NCBI GenBank assembly: GCA_031292525.1
Contig: JARLGY010000064.1
Location: 62,001-126,000, forward strand
Origin: Flavipsychrobacter sp.
GTDB taxonomy: Bacteria; Bacteroidota; Bacteroidia; Chitinophagales; Chitinophagaceae
Direction of reading: 5' to 3'
DNA: 64,000 nt
Of the stretch, positions 1 through 8,941 are shown one piece after another (positions within the stretch are counted from its first letter, which is position 1; the number at the start of each line of letters is the position of its first letter). The notes below the pieces were generated by a model. That model was not told the origin of the DNA. It worked only from the letters and a program-made list of their open reading frames with translations, and searched no databases. The translations under genes were made by a program, and so were the position numbers.

Positions 1-93
1 ATTGGTTTAATTTAATAAGCACACTTGATTATTAAATTATCAATAACCATCGAACACTTAGTGAAATGCAACAATAAATATTAATTTCGCCCT

Positions 94-1146
94 ATGGGAA
101 AAAAAATCTTGATCACAGGTGGTGCAGGCTTTATAGGCTCGCATGTTGTTCGTCTGTTTGTACAAAAATATCCTGACTACCACATCTATAACCTAGATGC
201 CCTTACATATGCTGGCAACCTTGAAAACCTGGCAGATATTGAAGACGCCCCTAACTATACCTTCATAAAAGAAGATATTAATGATGGTGTAACAATAAAT
301 GAATTGTTTGTAAAACACCATTTTGATGGAGTGATACACTTAGCTGCAGAAAGCCATGTTGATCGTTCTATTACTGACCCCAATGCGTTCATACAAACAA
401 ATGTAATGGGTACAGCTAACTTGCTGAATGCAGCACGCAGCTTGTGGAAAAGCAATGAAGAAGGAAAGCGATTTCACCATGTTTCAACCGACGAAGTTTT
501 TGGTTCATTAGGCGACGAAGGCTTTTTCCTGGAAACAACTTCATACGATCCGCAATCTCCATACTCTGCTTCTAAGGCAGCGTCCGATCATTTAGTACGT
601 GCCTATGGCAATACTTATCATTTGCCGTTCGTTATCACCAACTGCTCTAACAATTATGGTCCGAATCATTTTCCAGAGAAGTTGATACCTCTATTCATCA
701 ACAATATTTGCAACAACAAACCTTTGCCTGTATATGGCGATGGTAAGTACACACGCGACTGGCTGTATGTTATAGACCATGCAAGAGCTATAGACATAGT
801 ATTCCACAATGGAAGGAATGGCGAAAGCTATAATATAGGCGGCTTTAACGAGTGGCAAAATATAGAATTGGTAAAACTACTGTGCAAAGAAATGGATGAG
901 AAACTAGGTAGGGAGCCTGGCACATCAGAAAAGCTCATCAGCTATATTAAAGACCGGCCAGGTCATGATCGTCGTTACGCTATTGATGCTAACAAGATCA
1001 ATAAAGAACTAGGCTGGTATCCATCCGTAACATTTGAGGAAGGCTTAAGTAAAACAATAGACTGGTACCTGAACAATGAAGAATGGCTGAACCATGTTAC
1101 CAGTGGTGATTATCAAAAATACTATAACAACCAGTACGCGGGATAG
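94..1146 (+). CDS. rfbB: dTDP-glucose 4,6-dehydratase
   Basis: Converts dTDP-glucose to dTDP-4-keto-6-deoxyglucose, the second step of dTDP-rhamnose and related deoxysugar synthesis, in the cytoplasm. The 350-residue protein is full length. It is an extended short-chain dehydrogenase with the NAD-binding Rossmann motif [10 protein letters not shown] at residues 8-17, the family-typical Thr-Asp-Glu at 132-134 and the catalytic YxxxK at Tyr157/Lys161. The next gene is rfbA, 47 bases downstream, so the two probably form a dTDP-sugar operon; rfbC and rfbD are not in the window. The start ATG follows a TAATTTCG element (82-89) by only four bases, so the leader may be very short or the real promoter may lie further upstream. 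Identification is firm. Confidence 0.96.
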   Translation: MGKKILITGGAGFIGSHVVRLFVQKYPDYHIYNLDALTYAGNLENLADIEDAPNYTFIKEDINDGVTINELFVKHHFDGVIHLAAESHVDRSITDPNAFIQTNVMGTANLLNAARSLWKSNEEGKRFHHVSTDEVFGSLGDEGFFLETTSYDPQSPYSASKAASDHLVRAYGNTYHLPFVITNCSNNYGPNHFPEKLIPLFINNICNNKPLPVYGDGKYTRDWLYVIDHARAIDIVFHNGRNGESYNIGGFNEWQNIELVKLLCKEMDEKLGREPGTSEKLISYIKDRPGHDRRYAIDANKINKELGWYPSVTFEEGLSKTIDWYLNNEEWLNHVTSGDYQKYYNNQYAG

Positions 1147-1193
1147 TAGCAACCAAGAATAACTTATTCATACTATCCACTAACTACTTAAAC

Positions 1194-2060
1194 ATGAAAG
1201 GTATAATATTAGCCGGCGGTTCCGGCACACGTCTTTACCCGCTTACCATTGCTGTTAGCAAGCAGTTGATGCCGGTTTACGATAAACCAATGATCTATTA
1301 TCCTTTATCAACCTTGCTGCTGGCAGGTATCAGGGAAATACTCATCATTACTACCCCAGATGACCAAGCGGGCTTTAAAAAACTACTGGGCGATGGTTCT
1401 TCAATTGGTTGCTCTTTCGAATACGTGATCCAACCCAGCCCAGATGGACTAGCACAAGCGTTCATTTTAGGCGCTGATTTTATTGGTAATTCTCCTGCTG
1501 CTTTGGTTTTAGGCGACAACATTTTTCATGGCTCGGGCATGGGTACTATGCTAAAAAGCAAGTCCAACCCCGATGGAGCTGTAGTATTCGCTTATCAAGT
1601 ACATGACCCTGAAAGATATGGAGTAGTTGAATTTGACAAAAGTTTTAAGGCTTTAAGCATTGAAGAAAAACCCGTAAAACCAAAGTCTAACTACGCAGTA
1701 CCCGGTTTGTACTTCTACGATAACAATGTAGTGGACTATGCAAAAAACATGAAACCATCACCCCGTGGCGAATTGGAAATAACAGACATCAATAAAATAT
1801 ATCTGGAAAATAATAAACTGGAAGTTGGTGTGCTAGACAGGGGTACTGCATGGCTGGATACTGGCACTTTCGATTCATTGATACAAGCTGGTCAGTTTAT
1901 TGAAGTGATTGAAAAACGCCAGGGTCTTAAAATAGGTTGTATAGAAGAGATCGCTTACCGCAACGGTTGGATAGGTGACGAACAAATGGAAAAATTGGCC
2001 ACCACATACAAGAAAAGTGGTTACGGCGACTACCTGAAAAATTTGATAGGACATATTTGA
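1194..2060 (+). CDS. rfbA: glucose-1-phosphate thymidylyltransferase
   Basis: Makes dTDP-glucose from dTTP and glucose-1-phosphate, the first step of dTDP-sugar synthesis and the supplier of substrate for rfbB. The 288-residue length is normal for the family. The N-terminal nucleotide-binding signature [13 protein letters not shown] (about residues 6-18) is intact, followed by the LGDNIFHG motif near residue 105 and the conserved TGTFDSL stretch in the C-terminal half. The gene is co-oriented with rfbB and ends about 25 bases before a perfect 16-bp hairpin that probably terminates the rfbBA transcript. Confidence 0.96.
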   Translation: MKGIILAGGSGTRLYPLTIAVSKQLMPVYDKPMIYYPLSTLLLAGIREILIITTPDDQAGFKKLLGDGSSIGCSFEYVIQPSPDGLAQAFILGADFIGNSPAALVLGDNIFHGSGMGTMLKSKSNPDGAVVFAYQVHDPERYGVVEFDKSFKALSIEEKPVKPKSNYAVPGLYFYDNNVVDYAKNMKPSPRGELEITDINKIYLENNKLEVGVLDRGTAWLDTGTFDSLIQAGQFIEVIEKRQGLKIGCIEEIAYRNGWIGDEQMEKLATTYKKSGYGDYLKNLIGHI

Positions 2061-2084
2061 TTCCTTATTTTTAATGATAAATTT

Positions 2085-2120
2085 TGACACTGCAATATCA
2101 TTTATGATATTGCAGTGTCA
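2085..2120 (+). terminator. perfect 16-bp hairpin after rfbA
   Basis: Arms TGACACTGCAATATCA (2085-2100) and its exact reverse complement (2105-2120) flank a TTTA loop. The right arm is followed by TTTATAAC, a weak T tract, and the left arm is preceded by AATTTT. Factor-independent termination after rfbA is the simplest reading. The structure ends only 8 bases before the GTG start (17 before the ATG) of the next gene, so it could also act on that gene's initiation. Confidence 0.7.
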
Positions 2121-2128
2121 TTTATAAC

Positions 2129-3736
2129 GTGCCGCTTATGCAAAGCAATCATCCTACCGCGGTATTGATACTATCGGCAGGTTCTGTAAAAAATAAATAC
2201 CAGTCATTTTCATTCTTATATAATAGTCCCGCACTGGTACCTATTGCTTCACGGAGCAGTGTGTCTTTCATTGTCGATTTTTATAGAAGTCACCCTGTAA
2301 ACATCTACCTGGTAATCAATAAAGAAGATGAAGCCTTAGTATCTAAAGAGCTTGCCTATTACCATGGGCTGAGCATTATAACAATAGAAAACAGTACAGG
2401 TGTTAACCAAACACTTTCGCAGGCGCTTAAAATAATAAAAGAAGAGACTGTTGTAGTAAATGTGGTCACCACCATACCTACAGTCTACCCTCACTTGAAC
2501 ACTGTTTTTATTGAGAACACGCTATCGGCCAGCAATTACTATTCAGGGATTATAAATAATGGTGATCAAACCATTTATAAATTTAAGAAAGACGACAATA
2601 CACTGCTGTTCCATGCATTTACTGGCATTTTTCATGCAGAACGAAAATTCTTAACAGAAACAGTTGATGGCATAACAAACCAGACCGATCTCCTTGAAGT
2701 AGTGAAAAAATTAAGCGAAAGCACAAAAATTAATTTCAATGAATGTGAATGGATTGATACCGGCCACGAGATAAACTATGCTGATGCTCGTAAAAAACTT
2801 ATGTCCAGCCGTTCTTTCAATTCCATATCGGTAGATAATCACTTAGGTATTCTTACCAAAAAAAGTAAAGAGAAAGTAAAACTCGCCAACGAGGTAAATT
2901 ACGTAGCCATGCTGCCTGCGGCTTTACAGATATTATATCCACGCATATTGCCCGGTGGCTATAAAGAAGGCGAGGTGATGATGGAATACTATGGGTATCC
3001 TAATCTTTCTGAATACCAGCTGTACCGCGCTATTGTTCCTGCACAATGGAAGAAAATATTTGATGGTTTGGGATATGCTCTTACATTTATGGGTAAGTTC
3101 AAATTCTCCATAGGGGTACAGGCTTTTGTTGATTTCTATTACGAGAAAACAATTAACCGGATCAATGAATACTTGCTGCAATTACCACCAGACGATGTTC
3201 TGATAACTGCACAACAACTCAAAATCAATGGCGTGATCTGTAAAAACTACAACCAGCTAATACCATTGATAAAGCAAAGAATAGAATACCTATATAATGA
3301 AAATGATTTCAGCATTATGCATGGAGACTTCTGTTTTAACAATATCCTTTACGATACTTTTAGCAATACAATAAAGCTGATAGACCCTCGTGGAAGCTTT
3401 GGCGATAATTGTATAGGCATTTACGGCGATAGAAAATACGACATTGCCAAGCTCTTGCATTCCACCGCTGGCCATTACGATTACATGGCCAATAATCTAT
3501 TCCAATACACGCAAAACGGAACAGAAATTAGCTATAGCTTTCCTTTGCGCAACAATTCAGACTTATTAGTGGAATATAGCAAAATGCTTATGGCAGAGCA
3601 GCATGTAAAAGAAAATGACATTATGTTTATTGTAGGCTTGCTATTTTTGTCTATGTGCCCACTGCATAGGGAAAACCCATCCCGGCAGAAGCTGATGTAC
3701 ACTCACGGGATTCACTTTATTAATAAATATTTATAG
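2129..3736 (+). CDS. degenerate nucleotidyltransferase fused to a choline kinase/APH-like kinase
   Basis: Two-domain protein of 535 residues. The N-terminal roughly 230 residues have the layout of a sugar-nucleotidyltransferase, but the usual GxGxR...PK signature is absent (LSAGSVKNKYQSFSF at its place), so this half is probably not catalytic. The C-terminal half looks like an aminoglycoside/choline kinase: Brenner motif HGDFCFNN with His398 and Asp400, and a DFG-like Asp419 in IDPRG. This suggests phosphorylation of a small alcohol or sugar, perhaps before activation by the nucleotidyltransferase at 4130. Starts are GTG 2129 or ATG 2138; the latter gives more room after the hairpin. The next gene follows after 7 bases. 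The substrate cannot be read from sequence. Confidence 0.7.
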   Translation: MPLMQSNHPTAVLILSAGSVKNKYQSFSFLYNSPALVPIASRSSVSFIVDFYRSHPVNIYLVINKEDEALVSKELAYYHGLSIITIENSTGVNQTLSQALKIIKEETVVVNVVTTIPTVYPHLNTVFIENTLSASNYYSGIINNGDQTIYKFKKDDNTLLFHAFTGIFHAERKFLTETVDGITNQTDLLEVVKKLSESTKINFNECEWIDTGHEINYADARKKLMSSRSFNSISVDNHLGILTKKSKEKVKLANEVNYVAMLPAALQILYPRILPGGYKEGEVMMEYYGYPNLSEYQLYRAIVPAQWKKIFDGLGYALTFMGKFKFSIGVQAFVDFYYEKTINRINEYLLQLPPDDVLITAQQLKINGVICKNYNQLIPLIKQRIEYLYNENDFSIMHGDFCFNNILYDTFSNTIKLIDPRGSFGDNCIGIYGDRKYDIAKLLHSTAGHYDYMANNLFQYTQNGTEISYSFPLRNNSDLLVEYSKMLMAEQHVKENDIMFIVGLLFLSMCPLHRENPSRQKLMYTHGIHFINKYL

Positions 3737-3743
3737 ACAAAAA

Positions 3744-4133
3744 ATGACAAGAATTTGTATAGACCTTGACGGTGTGATATGCGATTTTAAAAAAGAAGGC
3801 GAGACTTATGCAGATGTAAGGCCTATACCTGGTGCTATAGAAAAGCTAAAAGAACTGCGTGCCAATGGCCACTATCTCATAATACATACTGCCCGTCATA
3901 TGAAAACATGTGAGGGCAATGTTGGACGTGTAATAAGCAAAGTAGGCGCGGTAACTTTACAATGGCTTGCAGACCACAATGTAGAATATGACGAAATATA
4001 TTTTGGCAAACCCTGGGCGGAGGTATATATAGATGATAATGCACTAAGGTTTGCCAATTGGCAGAATATAGAAGGCAATGGCAGCAACCTGCCGCGTTCT
4101 ACAGAAAGTAAAAAACACATTGAACAGCAATGA
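3744..4133 (+). CDS. HAD-family phosphatase, capsule-biosynthesis type
   Basis: Small cytoplasmic HAD hydrolase of 129 residues without a separate cap domain. The nucleophile motif DLDGV (Asp7, Asp9) sits at the N terminus, HTAR forms motif II, and GKPWAEVYIDDNA supplies the motif III lysine and the motif IV acidic pair, so all catalytic residues seem present. Proteins of this size and pattern occur in capsule and lipopolysaccharide clusters as sugar- or alditol-phosphate phosphatases. It lies between a kinase and a nucleotidyltransferase and overlaps the latter by 4 bases (ATGA), which points to a shared pathway. The exact substrate is unknown. Confidence 0.75.
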   Translation: MTRICIDLDGVICDFKKEGETYADVRPIPGAIEKLKELRANGHYLIIHTARHMKTCEGNVGRVISKVGAVTLQWLADHNVEYDEIYFGKPWAEVYIDDNALRFANWQNIEGNGSNLPRSTESKKHIEQQ

Positions 4134-4858
4134 ACTTTGTAATACCCATGGCCGGTCGTGGCCAACGCTTTATAGATGCAGGATATGAGGTACCCAAAAT
4201 GCTGATAGAGGCACATGGTAAAACCTTGTTGGAATGGAGTATAGACTCCTTACCGCTCGAACTGTGCACTAATATGATATGTATACTACTACGCGAGCAC
4301 GAAGTGCTACACAGTTTATCAACAATTATTAAAGACAAGTATGGCCACCGGGTAAATATTAGCTTCCATTATCTTGATGGAGTTACCCAGGGACAAGCCG
4401 AAACTGTTTATCTGGCAAAAGATCTGTACGACATGGACACAGACTTGGTCATATTCAACATTGATACTTACTTCCATTCTCACACATTGAGCGAAGCGTT
4501 GCAAAGAACAGATACAGATGGTGTGCTGGGTGCTTTCAAGAGCGTGGAGAATCGGTTTAGTTTTGCTGTTACAGATGTTGATGGTCATGTGCTGAAAACC
4601 GCCGAAAAGGAAGTCATATCGAACAATGCCCTTACCGGCCTGTATCATTTTAAATATGTTCAGGATTTTCTTGAAACAGCAGAATACCATTTCAAAAACA
4701 ACATAAGGGTGAATAACGAATACTATATAGCCCCAATGTACAACTATCTTATAGGTAAAGGAAAAACATACACTATTGACCAGGTTGACAATCATCATAT
4801 TTTGGGTACGCCTGCGGAACTTGTAAAATTTACAGAAGTAGCCTATGATACTCTTTAG
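4130..4858 (+). CDS. nucleotidyltransferase (NTP_transferase family)
   Basis: A 242-residue cytoplasmic nucleotidyltransferase that should transfer a nucleotide to a phosphorylated sugar or alcohol. The N terminus has an intact signature, AGRGQRF followed by YEVPK, with the Lys expected to contact phosphate. A later FNIDTYF stretch supplies an Asp in the metal-binding position. Unlike the upstream fused domain, this one looks active. It starts inside the HAD gene (ATGA overlap) and its last 14 bases overlap the GT14-like gene, so the three are translationally coupled. Base and acceptor specificity are not evident. Confidence 0.78.
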   Translation: MNFVIPMAGRGQRFIDAGYEVPKMLIEAHGKTLLEWSIDSLPLELCTNMICILLREHEVLHSLSTIIKDKYGHRVNISFHYLDGVTQGQAETVYLAKDLYDMDTDLVIFNIDTYFHSHTLSEALQRTDTDGVLGAFKSVENRFSFAVTDVDGHVLKTAEKEVISNNALTGLYHFKYVQDFLETAEYHFKNNIRVNNEYYIAPMYNYLIGKGKTYTIDQVDNHHILGTPAELVKFTEVAYDTL

Positions 4859-5771
4859 CATACCTGTGCATGAGCAACCAGATGTTATTGTTAACCAGGT
4901 AGAAAATTTTACATGGTTCAATCCAGACTGTAAGATCGTTTTGCACGTTTCGGGCTGGATGAGCAAGGCTGATGTAAAAGAGATGTACACTAAGCTTTCC
5001 AGGTACCGTCATGTTTTTATAAATGATACGCGGTTATGGTCGGGCCATATGGATGGCACGCAATTGAAAATGCATGTGGTCAATTGCCTGTATGCTCAGA
5101 AGAATAACATAGCCTACGATCATTTTTGCATCAATGCAAGCAACGATATGTTTGTAAAAAGTGGCTTGCAAGATCATATCGGCAATTACGATACGGGTAA
5201 TTTATTTAGAGATGAAGCTAAGATCCATCTAATACAAAAAGACTGGGACGAGTTAGCACATGCGAAAAAAGACCCGCTTTTAAAAAAAATAATGGATAAA
5301 AATGATCTCCAAACTATTTATAGTTCACAGATAGAAGGTAGTTTCTATAAAAAGGAGATAATGGACACCATGGTGAAATGGATAATGGAGGATGGCTATT
5401 ATGAGATACCTGGTATATACGCACACGGCACCCATCGTTTAAATAACAGGGTTGCACGCAATATCATTTACTATATTATCAAGCCTACAATTAAAGGAAT
5501 GCTTTATGGCAAAGAAGAGATATACTTCCCTACCCTTTGCCAGAATTTGTTCTCTACTATATTACGATATAATTATTGCTATATCAACTGGGAGAATGGC
5601 CTTAAAATAAGTAAGGAAGAAATAGATTTGATAAGGTGCGGTGATACTGACCAGTTACCTTACAAAAAATTCATCCCCTATCAGGAAAAACCGCCACTAT
5701 TTTGCGTAAAACGGGTAGATAGGGTACTGAACGACCCCATCCGGCAATACATTACCAGTTTGCAGTCATAA
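4845..5771 (+). CDS. GT14-like (core-2/I-branching type) glycosyltransferase
   Basis: The 308-residue protein has features of the Branch/GT14 family: an N-terminal IPVHEQPDVIVNQ motif, an NASNDMFVKSG segment, a SQIEGSFY segment and the KEEIYFPTL motif near residue 225, where the acidic pair is expected to take part in catalysis. There is no signal peptide or membrane segment, so it should act on the cytoplasmic side. It overlaps the nucleotidyltransferase gene by 14 bases and closes the four-gene module that starts at 2129. It may attach the activated residue made by the upstream genes to a glycan; this is inferred from context. Confidence 0.6.
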   Translation: MILFSIPVHEQPDVIVNQVENFTWFNPDCKIVLHVSGWMSKADVKEMYTKLSRYRHVFINDTRLWSGHMDGTQLKMHVVNCLYAQKNNIAYDHFCINASNDMFVKSGLQDHIGNYDTGNLFRDEAKIHLIQKDWDELAHAKKDPLLKKIMDKNDLQTIYSSQIEGSFYKKEIMDTMVKWIMEDGYYEIPGIYAHGTHRLNNRVARNIIYYIIKPTIKGMLYGKEEIYFPTLCQNLFSTILRYNYCYINWENGLKISKEEIDLIRCGDTDQLPYKKFIPYQEKPPLFCVKRVDRVLNDPIRQYITSLQS

Positions 5772-5846
5772 TGTCACATCCCGCCTGATTTTTAAACATC
5801 TGCCCGATTTTTGCTATTTCTATTTCAATTAGTTTAGATTTTATTC

Positions 5847-6449
5847 ATGCATCTAATAATGTTTTACCTGCAGCCCTTCGTAGCTGCATTTACGGGGTGG
5901 TTCACCACATGGATAGCCATATATATGTTGTTTCACCCTCGTGAACCCAAAAGATTCTTCGGCATTACAATACAGGGTATCTTTCCCAAAAGGCAGAAGC
6001 AGTTTGCAGCAAAATTGGGTGCAGTTGTAGCCAATGAGCTATTGCATTTTAACGATATTGCAGCCCTTATAAAAGATCCGGATCAATTAGCTGACCTGAA
6101 ACCTGGTATAGAAGCCCATGTCGATACATTTTTGCATGTTAAGCTTAAAGAAAAACTTCCGGTGATCTCTATGTTTGTGGGCGAAGGAATGCTCAACAAA
6201 ATAAAGGAAGGCTTAATGGAAGAGATAGACCTTTTATTACCTGAGATCATCAGTAAATACACCAATAACCTTACCCAAAAGGTAGATATAGAAAAGATGG
6301 TTACCGAAAGAGTATCTAACTTTTCATCTGACAAACTAGAGGAAATACTGGCGGCTGTTATGAGCAAAGAATTTAGGTTTGTGGAGCTCATAGGCGGGGT
6401 GCTGGGATTTGTAATCGGTCTCATACAAATGGGCCTTTCATTTCTATGA
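5847..6449 (+). CDS. DUF445 family membrane protein
   Basis: A 200-residue protein with hydrophobic segments at both ends (about residues 3-28 and 178-199) and a soluble, amphipathic centre. This layout, with FVAAFTGWFTTWIAIYMLF and FVIGLIQMGLSFL at the two ends, is typical of short DUF445 (YheB/YjiN-like) proteins, whose function is unknown. It stands alone between the surface-sugar genes and the tyrosine catabolic genes. The start ATG at 5847 keeps the whole first membrane segment; an internal ATG at 5859 is possible. Confidence 0.75.
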   Translation: MHLIMFYLQPFVAAFTGWFTTWIAIYMLFHPREPKRFFGITIQGIFPKRQKQFAAKLGAVVANELLHFNDIAALIKDPDQLADLKPGIEAHVDTFLHVKLKEKLPVISMFVGEGMLNKIKEGLMEEIDLLLPEIISKYTNNLTQKVDIEKMVTERVSNFSSDKLEEILAAVMSKEFRFVELIGGVLGFVIGLIQMGLSFL

Positions 6450-6476
6450 TTTACGTCATGTTTAACGGTTAATATG

Positions 6477-6506
6477 TTGCAATAATTGAGGGATATCGTA
6501 ATTTTG
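6477..6506 (+). promoter_or_regulatory. candidate promoter of hmgA
   Basis: TTG at 6477-6479 and TAATTTTG at 6499-6506 are separated by 19 bases, an exact match to the Bacteroidota -33/-7 pattern TTG-N19-TAnnTTTG. Initiation would fall near 6512, giving about a 10-base leader before the hmgA ATG at 6522. Confidence 0.65.
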
Positions 6507-6521
6507 ATGAAACTAACTTAA

Positions 6522-7682
6522 ATGCCACATTATTATTCGTTAGGCAGTATACCCCATAAGCGCCACACGCAGTTTCGCAAACCCGATGGCACTTTATATT
6601 CAGAGCAGTTATTTAGTACCGAAGGCTTTTCATCCAACTCTTCATTACTATACCATCTTTACCCACCTACACAAATTATTAAAAGCGGAGAACCTGTAAA
6701 CGTAGCTCCTGTCGCGGCTACAGAAAACATTCTGAAACATCGCAGTTTCAAGGGTTTTGATGTTAATCCAGGAGGCAGCTACCTCGAGAGTCGCAAAATT
6801 GTGCTCTTTAATAATGATGTCCAGCTCACGCTTGCAGCACCTAAAACTGGTATGGCTGATGATGTATTCTACAAGAATGCCGATACTGATGAAGTATTGT
6901 TCATTCACGAAGGTAAAGGGACTTTAAAAACACAATATGGTGAGTTAGCATTTGGTTATGGCGACTATGTGGTTATCCCGCGTGGTACTATATACCAAGT
7001 GTCGTTCGACACAGAAGATAATCGGTTGTTTATTATCGACTCATTCAGTCCTATTGTTTTTCCAAAGCGATATTTATCAAAATATGGTCAGTTACTTGAA
7101 AATTCACCCTATTGTGAGCGCGACCTCCGTAAACCAGAGAATCTGCAAACACATGACAAGAAAGGCGAATTTCTGATACAGGTAAGAAAGAATGGGTTGC
7201 TCTACCCTATTTGGTATGGCTCACATCCTTTTGACGTTATTGGTTGGGATGGCTGCGAATACCCATACATAATCAGCATTCACGATTTCGAACCTATCAC
7301 AGGTCGTGTGCACCAACCGCCACCAGTACACCAGACATTCGATGCGCACAACTTTGTTATCTGCTCTTTTGTACCCCGTTTATTCGATTATCACCCGCAA
7401 TCGATTCCGGCCCCATATAACCACAGCAATATAGATAGCGACGAAGTTCTATACTATGTAGATGGAGATTTCATGAGCCGTAAGCATGTAGAGCGTGGCA
7501 TGATAACTTTACACCCCGCAGGCATACCGCACGGTCCTCACCCCGGTACTGTAGAGAAAAGTATAGGCAAAGCTGATACTAAGGAACTAGCGGTGATGGT
7601 AGATACCTTTCATCCTTTAAAACTCACAAATGCAGCTTTAGGCATAGAAGATGACCGGTATATGATAAGCTGGATTGAATAA
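6522..7682 (+). CDS. hmgA: homogentisate 1,2-dioxygenase
   Basis: Opens the ring of homogentisate to maleylacetoacetate in tyrosine and phenylalanine breakdown, using Fe(II) and oxygen in the cytoplasm. The 386-residue protein has the two-cupin layout of the bacterial short form. Likely iron ligands are His301 and Glu308 in NHSNIDSDEV and His337 in GIPHGPHPG. hppD, which makes its substrate, follows 60 bases downstream in the same direction; the later steps (fumarylacetoacetase, isomerase) are not in the window. A well-matched promoter precedes the gene. Confidence 0.95.
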   Translation: MPHYYSLGSIPHKRHTQFRKPDGTLYSEQLFSTEGFSSNSSLLYHLYPPTQIIKSGEPVNVAPVAATENILKHRSFKGFDVNPGGSYLESRKIVLFNNDVQLTLAAPKTGMADDVFYKNADTDEVLFIHEGKGTLKTQYGELAFGYGDYVVIPRGTIYQVSFDTEDNRLFIIDSFSPIVFPKRYLSKYGQLLENSPYCERDLRKPENLQTHDKKGEFLIQVRKNGLLYPIWYGSHPFDVIGWDGCEYPYIISIHDFEPITGRVHQPPPVHQTFDAHNFVICSFVPRLFDYHPQSIPAPYNHSNIDSDEVLYYVDGDFMSRKHVERGMITLHPAGIPHGPHPGTVEKSIGKADTKELAVMVDTFHPLKLTNAALGIEDDRYMISWIE

Positions 7683-7742
7683 TGACACTAACAACAAAAA
7701 AATAACACCCAATATATTTCTTCAAAATTTTAATTCATACTC

Positions 7743-8873
7743 ATGGAGACGCTAACAACCAGCCAGAAAATGAAGACAGCGCAGGATTTCCTGCCTATTA
7801 ATGGTACAGACCATGTGGAGCTGTATGTAGGGAACGCTAAACAAGCCGCCCATTTTTACAAGTCCGCTTTCGGATTTAAGACCGTTGCCTACGCAGGTCC
7901 TGAGACCGGTATAAAAGATATCGCATCGTATGTATTGCAACAGGGTAAGATACGCCTGGTGCTTACTACTCCTTTAAAATCTTCAAATCCAATATCTGAA
8001 CACATCTTCAAGCATGGCGATGGTGTAAAGATTCTGGCCCTTTGGGTAGATGATGCCTACAAAGCTTATGAAGATACAGTAGCACGTGGTGCGAAAGTGT
8101 ACATGGAGCCCAAAACGCTCACCGATAAGAATGGTGAAGTACGCATGAGCGGCATCTATACTTACGGTGAAACCGTGCACCTGTTTGTAGAACGTAAGAA
8201 CTACAATGGTGTTTTCATGCCGGGTTATGAGCCTTATACAAGCGATTATAATCCTGAGGATACCGGCCTGCTATACATAGACCATTGCGTAGGTAATGTG
8301 GGATGGAACCGTATGAACGATACAATCAAATGGTATGAAGATGTGATGGGCTTTGTCAACATCCTTTCGTTCGATGACAAGCAGATCAACACTGAATATT
8401 CTGCACTCATGAGCAAGGTGATGAGTAACAACAATGGTTACGTGAAATTCCCGATTAACGAACCTGCTGAAGGAAAGAAAAAATCTCAAATAGAAGAATA
8501 CCTGGACTTTTACGAAGGTGAGGGGGTACAGCATATTGCTATCGCTACCAATGATATTGTAAAAACTGTTCGCGCACTAAAATCACGTGGTGTAGAGTTC
8601 TTGAGCGCACCACCAAATGCATATTATGAAGATATGCAGACTCGTGTAGGCAAAATAGATGAAGACATCGCGCCATTGCAGGAATTGGGCATTTTGGTAG
8701 ATTGTGATGAGGAAGGATACTTGTTGCAGATATTCACTAAACCGGTAGAAGATCGCCCTACCCTGTTCTTCGAAATTATACAGCGTAAAGGCGCACAGAG
8801 CTTCGGTGCTGGTAACTTTAAAGCATTATTTGAATCTATTGAACGTGAACAGGCCAAACGTGGTAACCTGTAA
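7743..8873 (+). CDS. hppD: 4-hydroxyphenylpyruvate dioxygenase
   Basis: Converts 4-hydroxyphenylpyruvate to homogentisate, the substrate of the neighbouring hmgA product. The 376-residue protein contains two vicinal-oxygen-chelate domains. The N-terminal one carries DHVELYVGN, and the C-terminal one holds the probable iron ligands: His in DHCVGNV, His in VQHIAIATNDI and Glu in LFFEIIQRKG. The C-terminal GAGNFKALFESIEREQ signature is also typical. A factor-independent terminator follows within 25 bases. hmgA and hppD probably form a two-gene operon. Confidence 0.97.
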   Translation: METLTTSQKMKTAQDFLPINGTDHVELYVGNAKQAAHFYKSAFGFKTVAYAGPETGIKDIASYVLQQGKIRLVLTTPLKSSNPISEHIFKHGDGVKILALWVDDAYKAYEDTVARGAKVYMEPKTLTDKNGEVRMSGIYTYGETVHLFVERKNYNGVFMPGYEPYTSDYNPEDTGLLYIDHCVGNVGWNRMNDTIKWYEDVMGFVNILSFDDKQINTEYSALMSKVMSNNNGYVKFPINEPAEGKKKSQIEEYLDFYEGEGVQHIAIATNDIVKTVRALKSRGVEFLSAPPNAYYEDMQTRVGKIDEDIAPLQELGILVDCDEEGYLLQIFTKPVEDRPTLFFEIIQRKGAQSFGAGNFKALFESIEREQAKRGNL

Positions 8874-8893
8874 TATAAAGAATATTGTTCTTG

Positions 8894-8924
8894 AACGCCT
8901 CCTCAACAGGAGGCGTTTCTTTTT
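8894..8924 (+). terminator. factor-independent terminator of hppD
   Basis: AACGCCTCC (8894-8902) pairs perfectly with GGAGGCGTT (8909-8917) around a 6-base loop, and a TTCTTTTT tract follows. It closes the hmgA-hppD transcript and may also slow transcription arriving from the convergent gene at 8942. Confidence 0.88.
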
Positions 8925-8941
8925 GCCTCTACAGACTTCGA

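Noticed and set aside
4319-4990. 223-residue open frame on the minus strand
   Set aside because: It lies opposite the nucleotidyltransferase and GT14-like genes, both well supported, and its translation shows no family pattern.
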